The notes beneath the pieces are model-generated. The model did no database searches. It worked only from the letters and a program-made list of their open reading frames with translations, and had not been told where the DNA came from. A program made the position numbers and the translations under genes. From Proteles cristata cristata (taxonomy: Eukaryota > Chordata > Mammalia > Carnivora > Hyaenidae): a stretch of 64,000 nucleotides of DNA. The DNA is taken from assembly GCA_017311185.1 (NCBI GenBank), contig JAESUZ010003517.1:434001-498000 (forward strand). Reading direction: 5' to 3'. Positions 11,972-22,706 of the stretch are shown here, in pieces (within the stretch, counting starts at the first letter, position 1; each line of letters starts with the position of its first letter).

Positions 11972-12110
11972 CCTGCCGTGTCCAATATGGCGGTCGCTAG
12001 CCCCATCAGACTACTTAAATTTAAATTATTTTAAGTGAAATAAAAGATCCAGCTGCTCAGTCCCACTGAACACACACCACGTGTGCAACAGCCCCCTGCG
12101 GCTGGCGGTT
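11972..12110 (+). mobile_element. hAT-type MITE
   Basis: 'CCGTGTCCAATATGGCGGTCGCTAGCC...TTAAATTTAAATTATTTTAAGTG...' matches a common mammalian DNA-transposon MITE family recalled by its 'TGTCCAATATGG' motif. Confidence 0.55.
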
Positions 12111-12769
12111 ACCTTACTGAGCGGCCCAGAAGGAGAAGGCTGGCAAGGACGTGGAGGGTTCTGCAGGGTGACGCTGCTCCAAGCTTCACAGCCACGTGCA
12201 GGTGCAGTGACTGAAGGGCACCCCCAGGGCTGTGTGTTTGGTACAGGCATTGCCCGTAGGAGTGGTGAGCCTCACCGTTGCGCTCTGGACACCATTAGCA
12301 ATTTCAGAATGTCTCTGATTCCTAACACCCAAGAGGGGGCGGTTCAGTCTCCTTCCAAGGGACCTGGGGGAACTGACCTCACATCGGCTGGTGCGTCCTG
12401 GCCCTGCTCGCTGTTGCTGGGGGCAGCCCATCTGAAGCAAAGACATTCCACCCGTCTCCCCTTTATTGTTGCGTGTGAGGAAGGTGGCCACCTGTGGAAC
12501 GAGAAGGATGGATCCCATAGCCACAGAAGTTGGGCTTCTGCCGGTATCATTGCAGGACCCTGCTCTGTGAAAACCCTCACGTGACCCCCACCCCACCCCA
12601 AAGATCACGTTTCCAGCCCCAGGCCCCCGCCCCTCCCCAGGATGCTCAGCGCTGCAACACACCAGCTGCTTAGAATGCCTACCTTCTGTGCCTTTGGCCA
12701 GAAACCATCGCCTACGGCTCCACTCTCCCAGGGTCCTGCCCCCAGACCTTTCCCTCACAGTCTTACCCC
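12111..12769. other. Unassigned intergenic sequence
   Basis: An open frame of 215 codons on the minus strand overlaps a 167-codon frame on the plus strand. Neither resembles a known protein, and no splice or promoter evidence is seen. Confidence 0.5.
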
Positions 12770-12870
12770 AGAGGCGGTCAACTGATTGGCCTTGGGCTGA
12801 ATCCAGCTCATGGATGTGGATTATTTGGCCCATACAGCCCTTATGGCAAAGCTTGAATAAATGGTCTCAA
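12770..12870 (+). mobile_element. hAT-type MITE fragment
   Basis: 'GGTCAACTGATTGGCCTTGGGC...ATTTGGCCCATACAGCC...TTGAATAAATGG' resembles the '(C)GGCAAACT...GGCCC' hAT MITE group. Confidence 0.4.
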
Positions 12871-13464
12871 AAAAAAACAAGAAATTTCACATAAAAACCC
12901 AGATTTCTGGCTTCCTTCAACAACCAGAATCTCTTACAAGCTCAGACCTATCTCTCCACATGGCAATAAGCCAATGGAAGCAGAGAGAGGCTGTGTCTTC
13001 TTCCAGAAGTGAAATAGGCACTTGCACTTGCCTCAGGCCTCACTGCTCCCTAACGCTCCTGCCTGACTTCCATAGGCATTAGAGTGAGGGACCGTGTTCC
13101 CACCATCCGCCCCTCTAAGGGCCCTATTCTCACTGTTCTCTGGGGGTTCCCAGGACTCTTCCATGCTGCACCATCACCCCTCATGTCCTCACTTCTGTCA
13201 CTAGCCTAGACCTCACTTGAACATCCAGCAGCACCTCTGCTGTATCCCATACATATACGCCATCTTCTCTTCCTCCACAGGCATGCCCCCCACCAAGTCG
13301 CCAGCGATGGGAGCCCCCTCCATGGGCCAGAACACCAGGAGCCATGGTCTCACTCTACAGCCCGTCTCTCTCTTAGGGACACTGACCCTCGACCTCAGCT
13401 GCACAGTCTGTTCTTACCTCGAGTAGCTCAATAGCTTCCTGCCTGGCCTCCTTGCTAACAGCCA
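12871..13464. other. Unassigned intergenic sequence
   Basis: Pyrimidine-rich, possibly worn L2 in part (13090-13460). No gene. Confidence 0.4.
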
Positions 13465-14300
13465 ACTGACATCCATTCATTCATTCATCCACTTGTTCAT
13501 TCAGCAAGTATGCACTGAACAACCTACTTTGTGCCAGGCACTATCCCAGGAGCAGTAATCAAAACAGGCAAAAATCTGTCCTCGTGTGCTTACATTCTAG
13601 TGGACGGAGACAGTTTAAAAAAATGAGTGACGAAAGATATTCATGTGTAAGATGGCGGTAGGTGTCACGAAGAGAAATGAAAAGGGGAAGGAGAGTAGTC
13701 AAGGGGGGTGTCATTTTACACATGCAGTGATTAGAGACCTCAATAAGCAGGCAGCATTTCAGCCACGACCTAGAACAGGTGGAGATGTGAGCCGCGTGGA
13801 TATCAGCCGGCAAAGCAACTCAGGCAGAGGGAACAGCAGATGCAAAGCCTCGAGGCAGGATGTGCCAGAGTGGCTTTGTCTAAGAACCGCAAGGAGCTCA
13901 TGTGGCCGGAGTGAGTAAATCGGGCCCGGTGAGTGTTGTAGGAGATGAACCCAGGAGGTATTTGATGGGGAGATCCTGTGGAACCTTGAAGGCCATTGGA
14001 AGGACGTCGTTTTCTAAGCTGAAAGAAATGGGCTGTTCTCAGAAGGTCTGAGGCAATGCGAGAAACTGAACGGACAGGTTTTACGGGGATTTCTCTGGCT
14101 GCAGTGTTGAGCAGAAGCCCAAGGACCCGGGGCTAGCATACGGAGACGGGGTGCAGGGCTGCTCCAGGGAGGCAAGCTGGAGATGGTGGGCTGGCACGGG
14201 GTAGTAGAGTGGAGGGAGCGCCGGAGAAGTGGGGGCTTTCTGGATCGAAAGGATGCAGCACCAAATGGATCTTCAGACCTGCCAGCATCGGGATGTGAGA
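13465..14300 (+). mobile_element. Long old interspersed repeat, family not named
   Basis: It begins with ATTCATTCATTCATCC and TGTGCCAGGCACTATCCC. It passes through 'CAGAGGGAACAGCAGATGCAAAGC' and 'CCTTGAAGGCCATTGGAAGG' and ends near 'GGAGATGGTGGGCTGGC'. I recognise this ordered set of phrases from a very common old mammalian repeat but cannot name the family. Confidence 0.6.
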
Positions 14301-14364
14301 GCAAGAGCAATGTGAAGATAAGGGCACGATTTATGGCTAAGTATACAAGGACATGGTTGCCATT

Positions 14365-14625
14365 AACTAAGATGGTGAATTTATTATGTGCTAGCCACTG
14401 AACCCAATGCTTTACTAGAATTATTTAATTTAATCCCCCTGCAAGCCCACAAGGCTGGGACCCGTTCTACTCCAGTCCATGCACTGGGTGGATTAAGTAA
14501 AGACTATAAAGGTGGGACTGGAGCACCTCACTGCTTAAGCCTGGGGCTCCGAAGCCGGCCTGTGTGGCTTGCATCCTGGTCCCGCCACACCCTAGTTACA
14601 TGACACGGGGGAGGTGATTTCACCA
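14365..14625. mobile_element. Two MIR fragments
   Basis: 14365-14470 is reversed MIR ('TTTATTATGTGCTAGCCACTG...TTTAATCCCCCTGC'). 14530-14625 is forward MIR ('CTTGCATCCTGGTCCCGCCAC'). Confidence 0.5.
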
Positions 14626-15190
14626 TTGCTCCCGTTATGGCTGCATAACAAACCACCGTGAACTTCACATCTGTCATTTCATTATCGCGCATGCTCTGGG
14701 GGGCTGGGCTCAGCAGGGCAGTTCTCTGCCCACCCAGCTCTCTCCCTACCTCCCTCTCCCCTACCCCCTCACCATCTCCGGCTCCCTGCTTCCAGAGTTG
14801 CTGGGGCAGCCAGAGTCAGGCAGGGCCAGGGCCATGGTCAGCTCTGAGACTTCCCCACCCATGTGTCTGCTGCCAGCGCTAGGGAGGCTCAAGCTCCTGA
14901 GTGGCTGGAGCAATTGGGAGCTCTCTGAAACCTCTCCAGCATGGTGGCTTCAAGGCTCCCCAAATTCTTTAATGGGGGTACAGGGCTCCAAAGGTGCATG
15001 GTATGGCTCCAAAGGAGACAGAGCCACGGGCAAGCTGCCCCAGCATCATGATCTAGACTCGAAAATCACTGTGTTGTCTCTATTTTATTCTATTCTATTC
15101 TATTCCTCAGAACTGGGATGCTAATCCCAGCCTACACCTGAGGGGAAGGGAATTAGACTCCACATCTTGATGGGAGGGAAGAATTTGCAG
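14626..15190 (-). mobile_element. Old interspersed repeat, class uncertain
   Basis: 'GTTATGGCTGCATAACAAACCACC...TCATTTCATTATCGC' resembles the end of a common old element that starts 'GCTGTGTAACAAATTACC'. A short (ATTCT)n run lies at 15080-15105. Confidence 0.4.
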
Positions 15191-15204
15191 GCACATTTCA
15201 AAAC

Positions 15205-15320
15205 CACTATAACCACCCCTGGCCCTCAGTTTCCTTGTCTGTAAAATGGGGAAGATTACGATAAGAACAGTCTGCCTCAAAGGATGAAAAATTCAGGTGA
15301 AGCATTTATGCAACGTCCCA
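15205..15320 (+). mobile_element. MIR, right end near a SINE
   Basis: CCCTCAGTTTCCTTGTCTG, TAAAATGGGGAAGATTACG and CTCAAAGGATGAAAAATTCAGG follow MIR order. Confidence 0.7.
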
Positions 15321-15338
15321 TATATACTGAGTACTGTG

Positions 15339-15566
15339 GGGGTTTTTTTTACGACTTTTTTTACATTCATTTATTTTTGAGAGACAGAGTGAGACAGAGC
15401 ACAAATGGGGGAGGGATAGAGAGAGAAGGAAACACAGAATCCGAAGCAGGCTCCAGGCTCCGAGCTGTGAGCACAGAGCCCAATACGGGGCTCGAACCCA
15501 CAAACCATGAGATCACGACCCGAGCTGAAGTCGGATGCTTAACTGACTGAGCCACCCAGGCGCCCC
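15339..15566 (-). mobile_element. Felid CanSINE, full length
   Basis: A reversed SINE with TTTTTGAGAGACAGAG, GA-rich run and head 'CTGAGCCACCCAGGCGCCCC'. A perfect 12-bp target duplication, CTGAGTACTGTG, lies at 15327-15338 and 15567-15578. Confidence 0.93.
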
Positions 15567-15578
15567 CTGAGTACTGTG

Positions 15579-16199
15579 TTTTTACACACCTGATTGATCA
15601 TTTCATTGAGCTCCAACTCAAATAACTTTCAAGCCAACAACCTGCCTTTTCCCAGATCTTCAGACATCCACCAGGGTTTCGGCTTAGATGTTCTGGATCT
15701 TTGGTGGGTACCCGCCAGCCAAGAAGGGGCTCCCCGCTAAGCAGCACCTGGCCGGGCCTGGGACCTGAGCCTTCCACAGTCTGCTCCCGCCCCCGGCAGG
15801 TAGGGGTTAATTCACGCTGGCTTATTAGTGAATTCAATTGTGGAGCACAGATCTGCGGCTCCCAGCCAAGCTTCGCGCTCCCCTCCCAAGGAGCCATGTC
15901 AGAAGAGCGAAAATAATTAGTCATTAAAACAAGTGCTTCAGGAACATGACAAACGTCAAGCCCCCATCTCACAGCTGGGCGACATCCTGACATTTAAAGC
16001 AGTTCCACAGTCCCCTTGCAACGCTTGTGATGCAACATCCATCTGCCTTTCCGAGTCATGGCCCAGAGGCCCCCGGGCCCTCCCTGCTGGCTGCAGACTT
16101 CGCGGGCCCTGGAGCTCTGTGAATCGCTCATGCTGTGTCATCGCTCTGGCATGAGTGGAATTACACAGAGAGTGTCCCCTGCTAACGATACCAAAATCA
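15579..16199. other. Unique segment, possible regulatory DNA
   Basis: No repeat seen. 15805-15845 (GGGTTAATTCACGCTGGCTT and TTAGTGAATTCAATTGTGG) and 15911-15930 (AAAATAATTAGTCATTAAAA) carry homeodomain-like TAAT cores in otherwise GC-rich DNA. Function is inference only. Confidence 0.4.
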
Positions 16200-16460
16200 G
16201 GGCCTTGCCTCCCACCCATCCAACTACCAACCTGCTTATCTGTCCATCCGCCTGCCAACCTACACACCCATTTTTTTCATCTCTTCATCTGTCCATACAC
16301 CAACCTAGCCGTGCTCTCACCCATGGGCTCACCCCCATATCCTTTCACTGTTCACCCAGCCACCCACCTATACACCAGTCTACCTATTCACCCGTTCCAA
16401 CCTCCCGCCATCTCCAACCCAACCCATTCCCTCCAACCCAACCACCTCCAACCCAATCTC
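16200..16460. repeat. Degenerate CCAT/CCAC/CCAA tract
   Basis: About 260 bp of C- and T-rich sequence with repeated CCATCC, CCACCC, CCAACC words. The open frames here are by-products of the repeat. Confidence 0.75.
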
Positions 16461-16584
16461 ATTCCCATGAGATGAACTTAACATCTCATTCAGTCAGCAA
16501 TGAGCACCTACTGTTTACACACTCATTTAATAGGAATGAGGCAGTGACCATCAACACACGTTAGCAACCACTATTTAGTCAGTC

Positions 16585-16840
16585 AGCAAACAAGCGAGCA
16601 TTTATTGAGCACTTACTAATGCCAGTGCCTGTTCCAGTCATTTGGGGGTACCGTGCTGATTAGGACAAAGCCCATACCTTCCAGCAACAGAGAGTGCTGG
16701 CAAGAAGACAGACTCCTCAGCAGACAACTGTTCTGCAAGACTGTCACCGCACTGATGAAGCCACACATGGAGGGGGTCTCCAAGAAGGGGTGCAAGATCT
16801 AGCGTGGAAGATTTAGAGGAGGCTTCCTGAGGGAGTCATG
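16585..16840 (+). mobile_element. Old interspersed repeat, same type as 13465-14300
   Basis: 'GCATTTATTGAGCACTTACTAATGCC...GTACCGTGCTGATTAGGACAAAGCCC...GGAGGCTTCCTGAGGGAGTC' is the same ordered plan as the longer copy at 13.5 kb. Confidence 0.5.
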
Positions 16841-16854
16841 TGAGCTGTGAGCCC

Positions 16855-17030
16855 ACTGTGGGCTTGAAACTCAGGCCATCTGGAATCCCAGCTCTGTCTT
16901 CTGGCGCTGGGACTTGGGGTTATCAGCTTCTCACCAGAGAATGGAGAAACTGAGATCCTATCAATGAGCTGGTAGATTAACAGCGCTGAGCACGGAGAAT
17001 CGTGACGAGGGAGGCATAAACGTCTAATGA
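16855..17030 (+). mobile_element. MIR
   Basis: 'GAAACTCAGGCC...CCCAGCTCTG...GAGAATGGAGAAACTGAGATCC...' in MIR order, well diverged. Confidence 0.5.
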
Positions 17031-17075
17031 TCAATAAGTAGTTGCTCTTACTACTTAAAACCCATCAGTGAGAAG

Positions 17076-17101
17076 TGGGGGGTGGGGGTGGGGGTGGGAG
17101 G
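17076..17101 (+). repeat. G-run cluster (quadruplex-like)
   Basis: Four or more runs of five or six G separated by single T. This fits the classic G-quadruplex sequence pattern on the plus strand. Confidence 0.85.
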
Positions 17102-17275
17102 GCGCTCCAGGCAGCCAGACCCAAAGCTGAGGAGGCCCAGAGGCCAGAAATTCTTGTCAGTGAAGAGCCAGGGCACTGGGGACTCATCGTGATGCAGGGT
17201 TGCTGCAGGAAGTGGTGAAGGAAGGCAAGGAAGGGAAGGAAGGGCTGGGAAAAACACGAACCACAGAATCTAGGA

Positions 17276-17430
17276 CACGGTTCTCCAAGTCTGTTCCCTG
17301 GAGCACAGCGTCAACAGTAAGTGGAAACTGGGAATGCAGGTTCCTGGGCTAGACTCCAGGCCTACTTGAGGGCACACTCCGGGGCGGAGGCCCAGAGTCC
17401 AGAGTGTTCGCCAGCCCTTCAGGGGACGGT
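17276..17430 (+). mobile_element. MER20-like hAT MITE
   Basis: 'GGTTCTCCAAGTCTGTTCCC...GGGAATGCAGGTTCCTGGGC...AGACTCCAGGCCTACTTGAGG' follows the MER20 plan. Confidence 0.55.
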
Positions 17431-17450
17431 TGATGCCCGTGGGACTGATC

Positions 17451-18324
17451 GGGGGGCTCTGGGTTATCTCATATTGGTGGCAGGGGGAGAGGGTAGGGAG
17501 GAGCCTGGCCAGGTTTCCCTGGAAGAGCGTTTGTCAACGGATTTGCTTTCCTTCCCAAACAATTACACACCTTTTTCTTAAAGTATATATATATATTGAG
17601 CCCCGCCCTGCCCCAAACAATAAAATACCACTAGTTGCAAGCTGCTGGCAAGGGGATTGAGGGGCAGGGAGTGCATATAACAGAGGGGACCCACTTGTCC
17701 CCCCCCAACCCACCCACCAGCCAGCTCTGTGTGAAACCCCCGTCCAGGTGTGAGGAAGCTCTTGCCTCCGGGACTTCGGGATTTCCACTCCTGAAGGCAA
17801 AGGACAGCTTCTGGCTCAGCCCTGAGGGCAGCGGGCTAGGATTCGGCCAGTTCCGGGGGCTCTGCCTCCCCCACGCCCCTACCCTCTGCCTGTGGCACGC
17901 AGGGATGTCGCCAGCAACAATGTGCCTTTGCGAGCCTCCCCGGCCTGGCGTCAGGCCTCACAATGACTCTCATTTCCTAGGAAACAAGGAGTCGCACTTG
18001 TACCTTTGCTGGGAGCCTCTGCATTTGGAGCTGTCATGTGACTCAGGGAGCTATTTTTAGCCTCCCCCAGCCCTGGGTTGTAGGAAGAATGATTTGATGA
18101 AAATACTAAACTCATTAAAAGCCTGGGGGAGGGGAGGGGAGGAGGGGCTGCCAGAGCAGGGAGGATTTTAGCCAGGGCTGAGCAGCACAGAGGTGATGAC
18201 AGCTGGGACTGGGCATTTCCCCGGGGGGGGGGGGGGATGCCCTGCAGGGGGATGGGGGGGAGAGGGACGAACCCGTTCGCGCTAGGAGCCAGGCATTGCG
18301 CTCCACTTTTTATTTCTGCCTGCA
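17451..18324. other. Unassigned sequence with a MEF2-type motif
   Basis: CTATTTTTAG at 18051-18060 is a perfect MEF2 consensus. G-runs occur at 18219-18236. A short (TA)n lies at 17584-17596. No gene seen. Confidence 0.5.
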
Positions 18325-18470
18325 ATACTCCTAAAGAGAAGAACCACATCCCATTTTGCAGATGAGGAAATGGGCTCAGAGGGCTTGACACAGTTGCTTG
18401 AGGTCAGCAGTTAGGAAGCTGGGAGTCTGGGATTGGAACTCAGGCCACCTGACGCTGGAGCTTGCCCCTT
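18325..18470 (-). mobile_element. MIR, reversed
   Basis: CCCATTTTGCAGATGAGGAAA, GACACAGTTGCTTGAGGTCAGC and 'GGATTGGAACTCAGGCC' are reversed MIR blocks. Confidence 0.8.
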
Positions 18471-18643
18471 ACCCACCCCGCCTTTGGGAACCCTAGCTGT
18501 ACCCGCTCACTGTGTGGAAGTAGGGGAAGAGGGCCAAGGTCAAGGGTGTGCCATCGAGGCAGTCATACAGGGCCCCCCCTTCGAAGGACCCTGGGGGCAG
18601 TTTCATAAGCGCTGTTACTGCCTTGACATTCTCAACCATTCTT

Positions 18644-18860
18644 TTTTTTTTTTTTAATATTTTTATTTATTTCTAGGAGAGAGAGAGAGCGTGAGCAGGG
18701 GAGGATCAGAGAGAGAGGGAGTTACAGACTCTGAAACAGGCTCCAGGCTCTGAGCTGGCAGTCAGCACAGAGCCTGACGCGGGGCTCAAACCCACAAACT
18801 GTGAGATCATGACCTAAGCGAAAGTCAGACGCTTAACCGACTAAGCCACCCAGGCACCCC
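18644..18860 (-). mobile_element. Felid CanSINE, full length (AAATAAAACATT-type)
   Basis: A reversed SINE with an 18-bp perfect target duplication, ACATTCTCAACCATTCTT, at 18626-18643 and 18861-18878. It is among the best preserved insertions in the window. Confidence 0.95.
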
Positions 18861-19064
18861 ACATTCTCAACCATTCTTAAACAAGGGGCTCTGTATTTCC
18901 ATCTTGCACCAGGTCTAGCAAATGACACCGCCCGTCCTACTAGAGAATTCTGCCCCTTCGCATGCCCCTCTGATCTGCACACCAGAAAGTTTCTCAGTGG
19001 ATCTTTCTTCCTCCAATTCAGGGTAAAGGAGGACTTTCTTTTTATTGTGTTCGTGGAGAAGATT

Positions 19065-19215
19065 CAGACTCCCGAGTCACCCAGACGGGCATTCCAGTCC
19101 CAGCTCAACCTCTTGCTGGCCATGTGTCCCTGGGAATCTGCTTCTCCTTTCTGAGCCTCAGTTTCCTCATCTGTAAAGTGGAGACAATTATAGTTGCTCT
19201 CTTGTTTCATTGCCT
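19065..19215 (+). mobile_element. MIR
   Basis: 'CCAGTCCCAGCTCAACC', 'CTGGCCATGTGTCCCTGGG', CCTCAGTTTCCTCATCTG and TAAAGTGGAGACAATTATAG in MIR order. Confidence 0.85.
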
Positions 19216-20017
19216 GGAGGAGGGGCTCCCCACATCTCACAGGAAGGGGGGCCTCAGTTCCCACTGCATCCCTTCTTCCAGAGGAGTCAGAGCCTGACGT
19301 GGGGTCACGTGGCCGTACACCCAGACACACACAGAGAGAATCTCCCCGTGGCCAAAACCTGTCTTAATTGTCCTCACGCCAACCAGCTCTACCCAGACCA
19401 GCACACCAACTTGGCAGCCAGCTCCAACTGTTCGGGGCCTCCGGCGGGAAATCCTGCTAGAGAGCATGGAGGAGAAAAAGCTGGAGAAGGTGCCAGTGGA
19501 GGAAGCAAACACGTGGTCTTCAGAGTGGACGGGAGGGCCACCCGGGGACTTTACCGCACAGAGAATCCTATTTGCCTCTGAAAGACTTCCAGGATCGAGG
19601 AGCCCAAGTTGAGTCAAGTGCTGCCTCACTTACGTCCCTGCGGTCCTGACTTCTGCAGACATCCAAAAGCTTCCTAGGCAAGCGCCTGTGACCCTATCCC
19701 GTGGGGACCGCTGGTGTCAGGAGCAAGCTTGGCCGCACAGAGAGCAGCCTCATGCAAAGACAGTGGGGAGGTAGGGATCAAATGCCTGCTGCCTTGCACC
19801 TCAAGTGGGACAATTCTAAGGTTCCACACGGTCTCCCCTGGGACTCACTGGCACTGAGGCCGGTTGCCCGTGGCAACAGTCTGCTCATTACCTCACCCTA
19901 TGCTGGCTGACCTCCCTTCCCTATCTGGCTTCCCTACCGCTCTGCCAGTGTTTCCTGGAGTCTTCTCGAACCTTTACCTCAGAGTCTGCTGCTGAGGGAA
20001 CTGGCCTCACCACAGAA
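19216..20017. other. Unassigned intergenic sequence
   Basis: No gene or nameable element. Open frames of 123 and 130 codons on opposite strands overlap and resemble nothing known. Confidence 0.5.
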
Positions 20018-20049
20018 GACATTCATTCATTCATTCATTCATTCATTCT
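20018..20049. repeat. (ATTC)n microsatellite
   Basis: About seven uninterrupted ATTC units. Confidence 0.9.
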
Positions 20050-20091
20050 ACACAATTTCTGCCATTCAATGAGCATTAAAAGTTCCCTTGA

Positions 20092-20251
20092 GGGGCGCCT
20101 GGGAGGCTCAGTGAGTTAAGTGTCTGATTTCGGCTCAGGTCATGCTCTCATGGTTGGTGACTTCGAGCCCCACCACCAGGATCATTGCTGACAGTGTGAG
20201 GCCTGCTTGGATTCTCTCTCTAGCCCTCTCTCTCTCTCTGCCCCTCCCCCA

Positions 20252-20282
<31 letters not shown>

Positions 20283-20296
20283 AAAATAAATAAATA
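20092..20296 (+). mobile_element. CanSINE, first of a tandem pair
   Basis: Head GGGGCGCCTGGGAGGCTCAG, body, CT run and AAATAAATAAAT tail. It passes straight into a second SINE. The flank TAAAAGTTCCCTTG before it matches AAAAGTTCCTTTA after the second copy. Confidence 0.9.
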
Positions 20297-20531
20297 GGGG
20301 TGCCTGGGTGGCTTAGTCGGCCAAGCGTCCGACTTTCACTTAGGTCATGATCTCGCGGTTGTGGGTTCGAGCCCGCCGGGCTCTGTGCTGACTGCCAGCT
20401 CGGAGCCTGGAGCCTGTTTCAGTCTGTGACTCCCTCTGTCTCTGACCCTCCCCTGCTCACGCTGTCTCTCTCCTAGAAATAAATAAAACATTTAAAAATA
20501 AATAAATAAATAAATAAACTATAAAATAAAA
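20297..20531 (+). mobile_element. CanSINE, second of a tandem pair
   Basis: This copy is of the AAATAAAACATTT subtype with 'GCTTAGTCGGCCAAGCGTCC'. It appears inserted in the A-rich tail of the first SINE. Its own tail has (AAAT)n. Confidence 0.9.
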
Positions 20532-20663
20532 AAGTTCCTTTAAGCCTCTAGAAAGTGGGAATTGTCATTCAGTTAAAAACCATCCGGAAGCCCAGTCTCT
20601 GACACCAGCCCCCCGCGCAGGTGTCTGGGAGGCAATGGAAACAAATAAAAGCAGAAAAGTTTC

Positions 20664-20891
20664 GGGGCGCCTGGGTGGCTTAGTCGGTTAAGCGTCCAAC
20701 TTTCGCTTAGGTCATGATCTTGCGGTTGGTGGGTTCGAGCCCCGTGTCGGGCTCTGTGCTGACTGCCAGCTCAGAGTCTGGAGCCTGTTTCAGTCTGTGA
20801 CTCCCTCTCTCTGACCCTCCCTGCTCACGCTGTCTCTCTCTCTCTTAGAAATAAATAAAACATTAAAAAAATTAAAAAAAAAAAAAAAAAG
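20664..20891 (+). mobile_element. Felid CanSINE, full length
   Basis: Head GGGGCGCCTGGGTGGCTTAG, complete body and long poly-A tail. A near-perfect duplication, AAAGCAGAAAAG, lies on both sides (from 20648 and 20893). Confidence 0.92.
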
Positions 20892-20939
20892 AAAAGCAGA
20901 AAAGGTTACTGCTTGCCAGGGCCCGTGCAAAGGCCTGCA

Positions 20940-21115
20940 CGGGCATTCTCCCCTTTCATATCCACAATGACCCAGTAAACCGGCTATTTTTAGCCTCCTT
21001 TCTCAGACAGGGAATTGAACCCACAGGGAGGTCAAATGTTTTTCCAAGGTGACCCTGGCAACACCAGGATGCCAGCAAGGCGTGTGGGACTTTAAAGTCC
21101 GTGGAACCCTGACCT
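20940..21115 (-). mobile_element. MIR, reversed
   Basis: 'CATATCCACAATGACCC', 'GGGAATTGAACCCACAGGG' and 'TTTTTCCAAGGTGACCC' are reversed MIR blocks. It contains CTATTTTTAG at 20985-20994. Confidence 0.55.
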
Positions 21116-21234
21116 AACCGCCACGCCAGGCAACTGCCCACGTGCCCCACCACCCACCAGGCTCCCTCCAGGCGGCCCGGATCGCTTCCAGCCACTGCTC
21201 ACAGGCCACACGTGGAGAAGCACAGCCCAAAAGG

Positions 21235-21400
21235 ACTCAGGCCCGAGAATGGGCTCCCTGCCCCTCCCTTTGCACGCTCTGTGACCTCAGGCAAGTCCAT
21301 TCACCTCTCTGTGCCCCAGACTCCTCATGTCCACGATGGGGTGCTGGTGACGGAAGTTCTCCGTGCTGTGATGATGGCCCGATGACTGGACTACCAGAAT
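21235..21400 (+). mobile_element. MIR
   Basis: 'CTCTGTGACCTCAGGCAAGTCC' and 'CACCTCTCTGTGCCCCAGACTCCTCATG' are the MIR core. Confidence 0.75.
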
Positions 21401-21784
21401 CAGGCCTGGGCCCCCCTCGCTGCTTCTAAAGAAACAGGTGTACTTGTTGGGGGGGAGGCCATTCCCAGTTGTGCTCCCAGAAGTGCCTGGGAAGCAGTGG
21501 GCTGAACCACAGATATTTATTTCATGGAAACAGTGTTCTCAGTCCCCAGGACCCCCTTTGAGCCACACAGTGCCATGGGTAAGGCTGGGTCAAAGCGTTA
21601 CACGCGCCCCACTCCACCACCAGCTGGCCCCACTTTCATGAGAAAAGACTGTGGCACAAAAGGTAGAATTCACAAGGCCAACAACATGGGTAAGTTCCCA
21701 AGTGGGGGTATAGGGGGTGCATCCAGTGGGGGAAGGGGAGGGCGGGAGGTGGAGCTTTGTGGCAGCAGTGACTGACTGGTGGTG

Positions 21785-21965
21785 TCTGCCTGAGTTGTCG
21801 AAGGCTCTGGAGGCCGGGAGATTCTGACTCTGCTGCTGTCTGGGTAGATGACCTTGGGCAAGTCACCTCTATGAACCTCAATTTCATCATTCCCGAAACG
21901 AGACGATAATAGCATCAGCAGGAAGGGGTTGTTGTGAAGATTAAACAAGATACTATGTACAAAAG
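21785..21965 (+). mobile_element. MIR
   Basis: 'ATGACCTTGGGCAAGTCACC', 'CCTCAATTTCATCATTCCCG' and 'GTTGTTGTGAAGATTAAAC' lie in MIR order. Confidence 0.85.
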
Positions 21966-22084
21966 CCTCAGTTCATTATCTGCCTAAGCAGCGACCCTTG
22001 ATCGGCAGGGCAATAAAAAGTGTGGCAAATCATACTTTTCAAATATGATCACTACAGGATCTCTGTTTTGTATGTGCTTCCTAT

Positions 22085-22510
22085 AATGTGACTTGGACAC
22101 TTGTCCCATCAAGAACTAGACTCTACATCCCCGGCTCTAGCAACTGGGCAGGCTGTGACTCCCAAGGCCGGTTCAGAAAAGACAATGCACCTTCCCCTGG
22201 CTCTTTTGGGGCACTTGCTCTTAGCAACCAGCCACCATGCTGTGAGGAAGCCCAAAGAGCCCCATGGACAGACTCCTGTGGAGAAGAACCCAACTATCTA
22301 AGCTGCACCCCTGGTTGAGCCCCCAGCCAATAGCCAGCACCCTCTTGCTAGCCATGAGACTGAGTCGTCTCGGAAGGACACCCTCCAGCCCCAGCCAGCT
22401 TTTGTCATGTGGAACTGAGAAAAGCTCTCCCCACCGAGCCCTGCCCAAATCGCAGATTTATGAGCAAAATATATGATGGCTGTGGTCTGAAGTCACAAAG
22501 CATGGGCGTG
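22085..22510 (+). mobile_element. Possible old LTR (MaLR-like) fragment
   Basis: 'CTCTTAGCAACCAGCCACCATGCTGTGAGGAAGCCC' is a phrase I recall from old MaLR-type LTRs. The remaining match is loose. Confidence 0.4.
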
Positions 22511-22514
22511 CTTT

Positions 22515-22706
22515 GTTTACAGCAGAAGTTAACAGATCAGAGAGGTTAGGGGACATGCCTGAGGTCACACCGCTGGTTGGTGGAACTAAGCCTCGAACCA
22601 AAGCCCCAGCATCCTGGGACCCTTCTCCTGTTCACAATCCTCATTTAACAGGTGAGGAAAACAGGGCCCAGGGAAATGTGGTCTCACACTTGAGGTCACA
22701 AAGCAA
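22515..22706 (-). mobile_element. Two reversed MIR fragments
   Basis: 'GAGGTTAGGGGACATGCCTGAGGTCACACCGCTGG' and, after 22610, 'CCTCATTTAACAGGTGAGGAAAAC...GAGGTCACAAAGC'. Confidence 0.65.

Noticed and set aside
12186..12833. 215-codon minus frame
   Set aside because: It overlaps a 167-codon plus frame, runs into a MITE remnant and has no recognisable domain.
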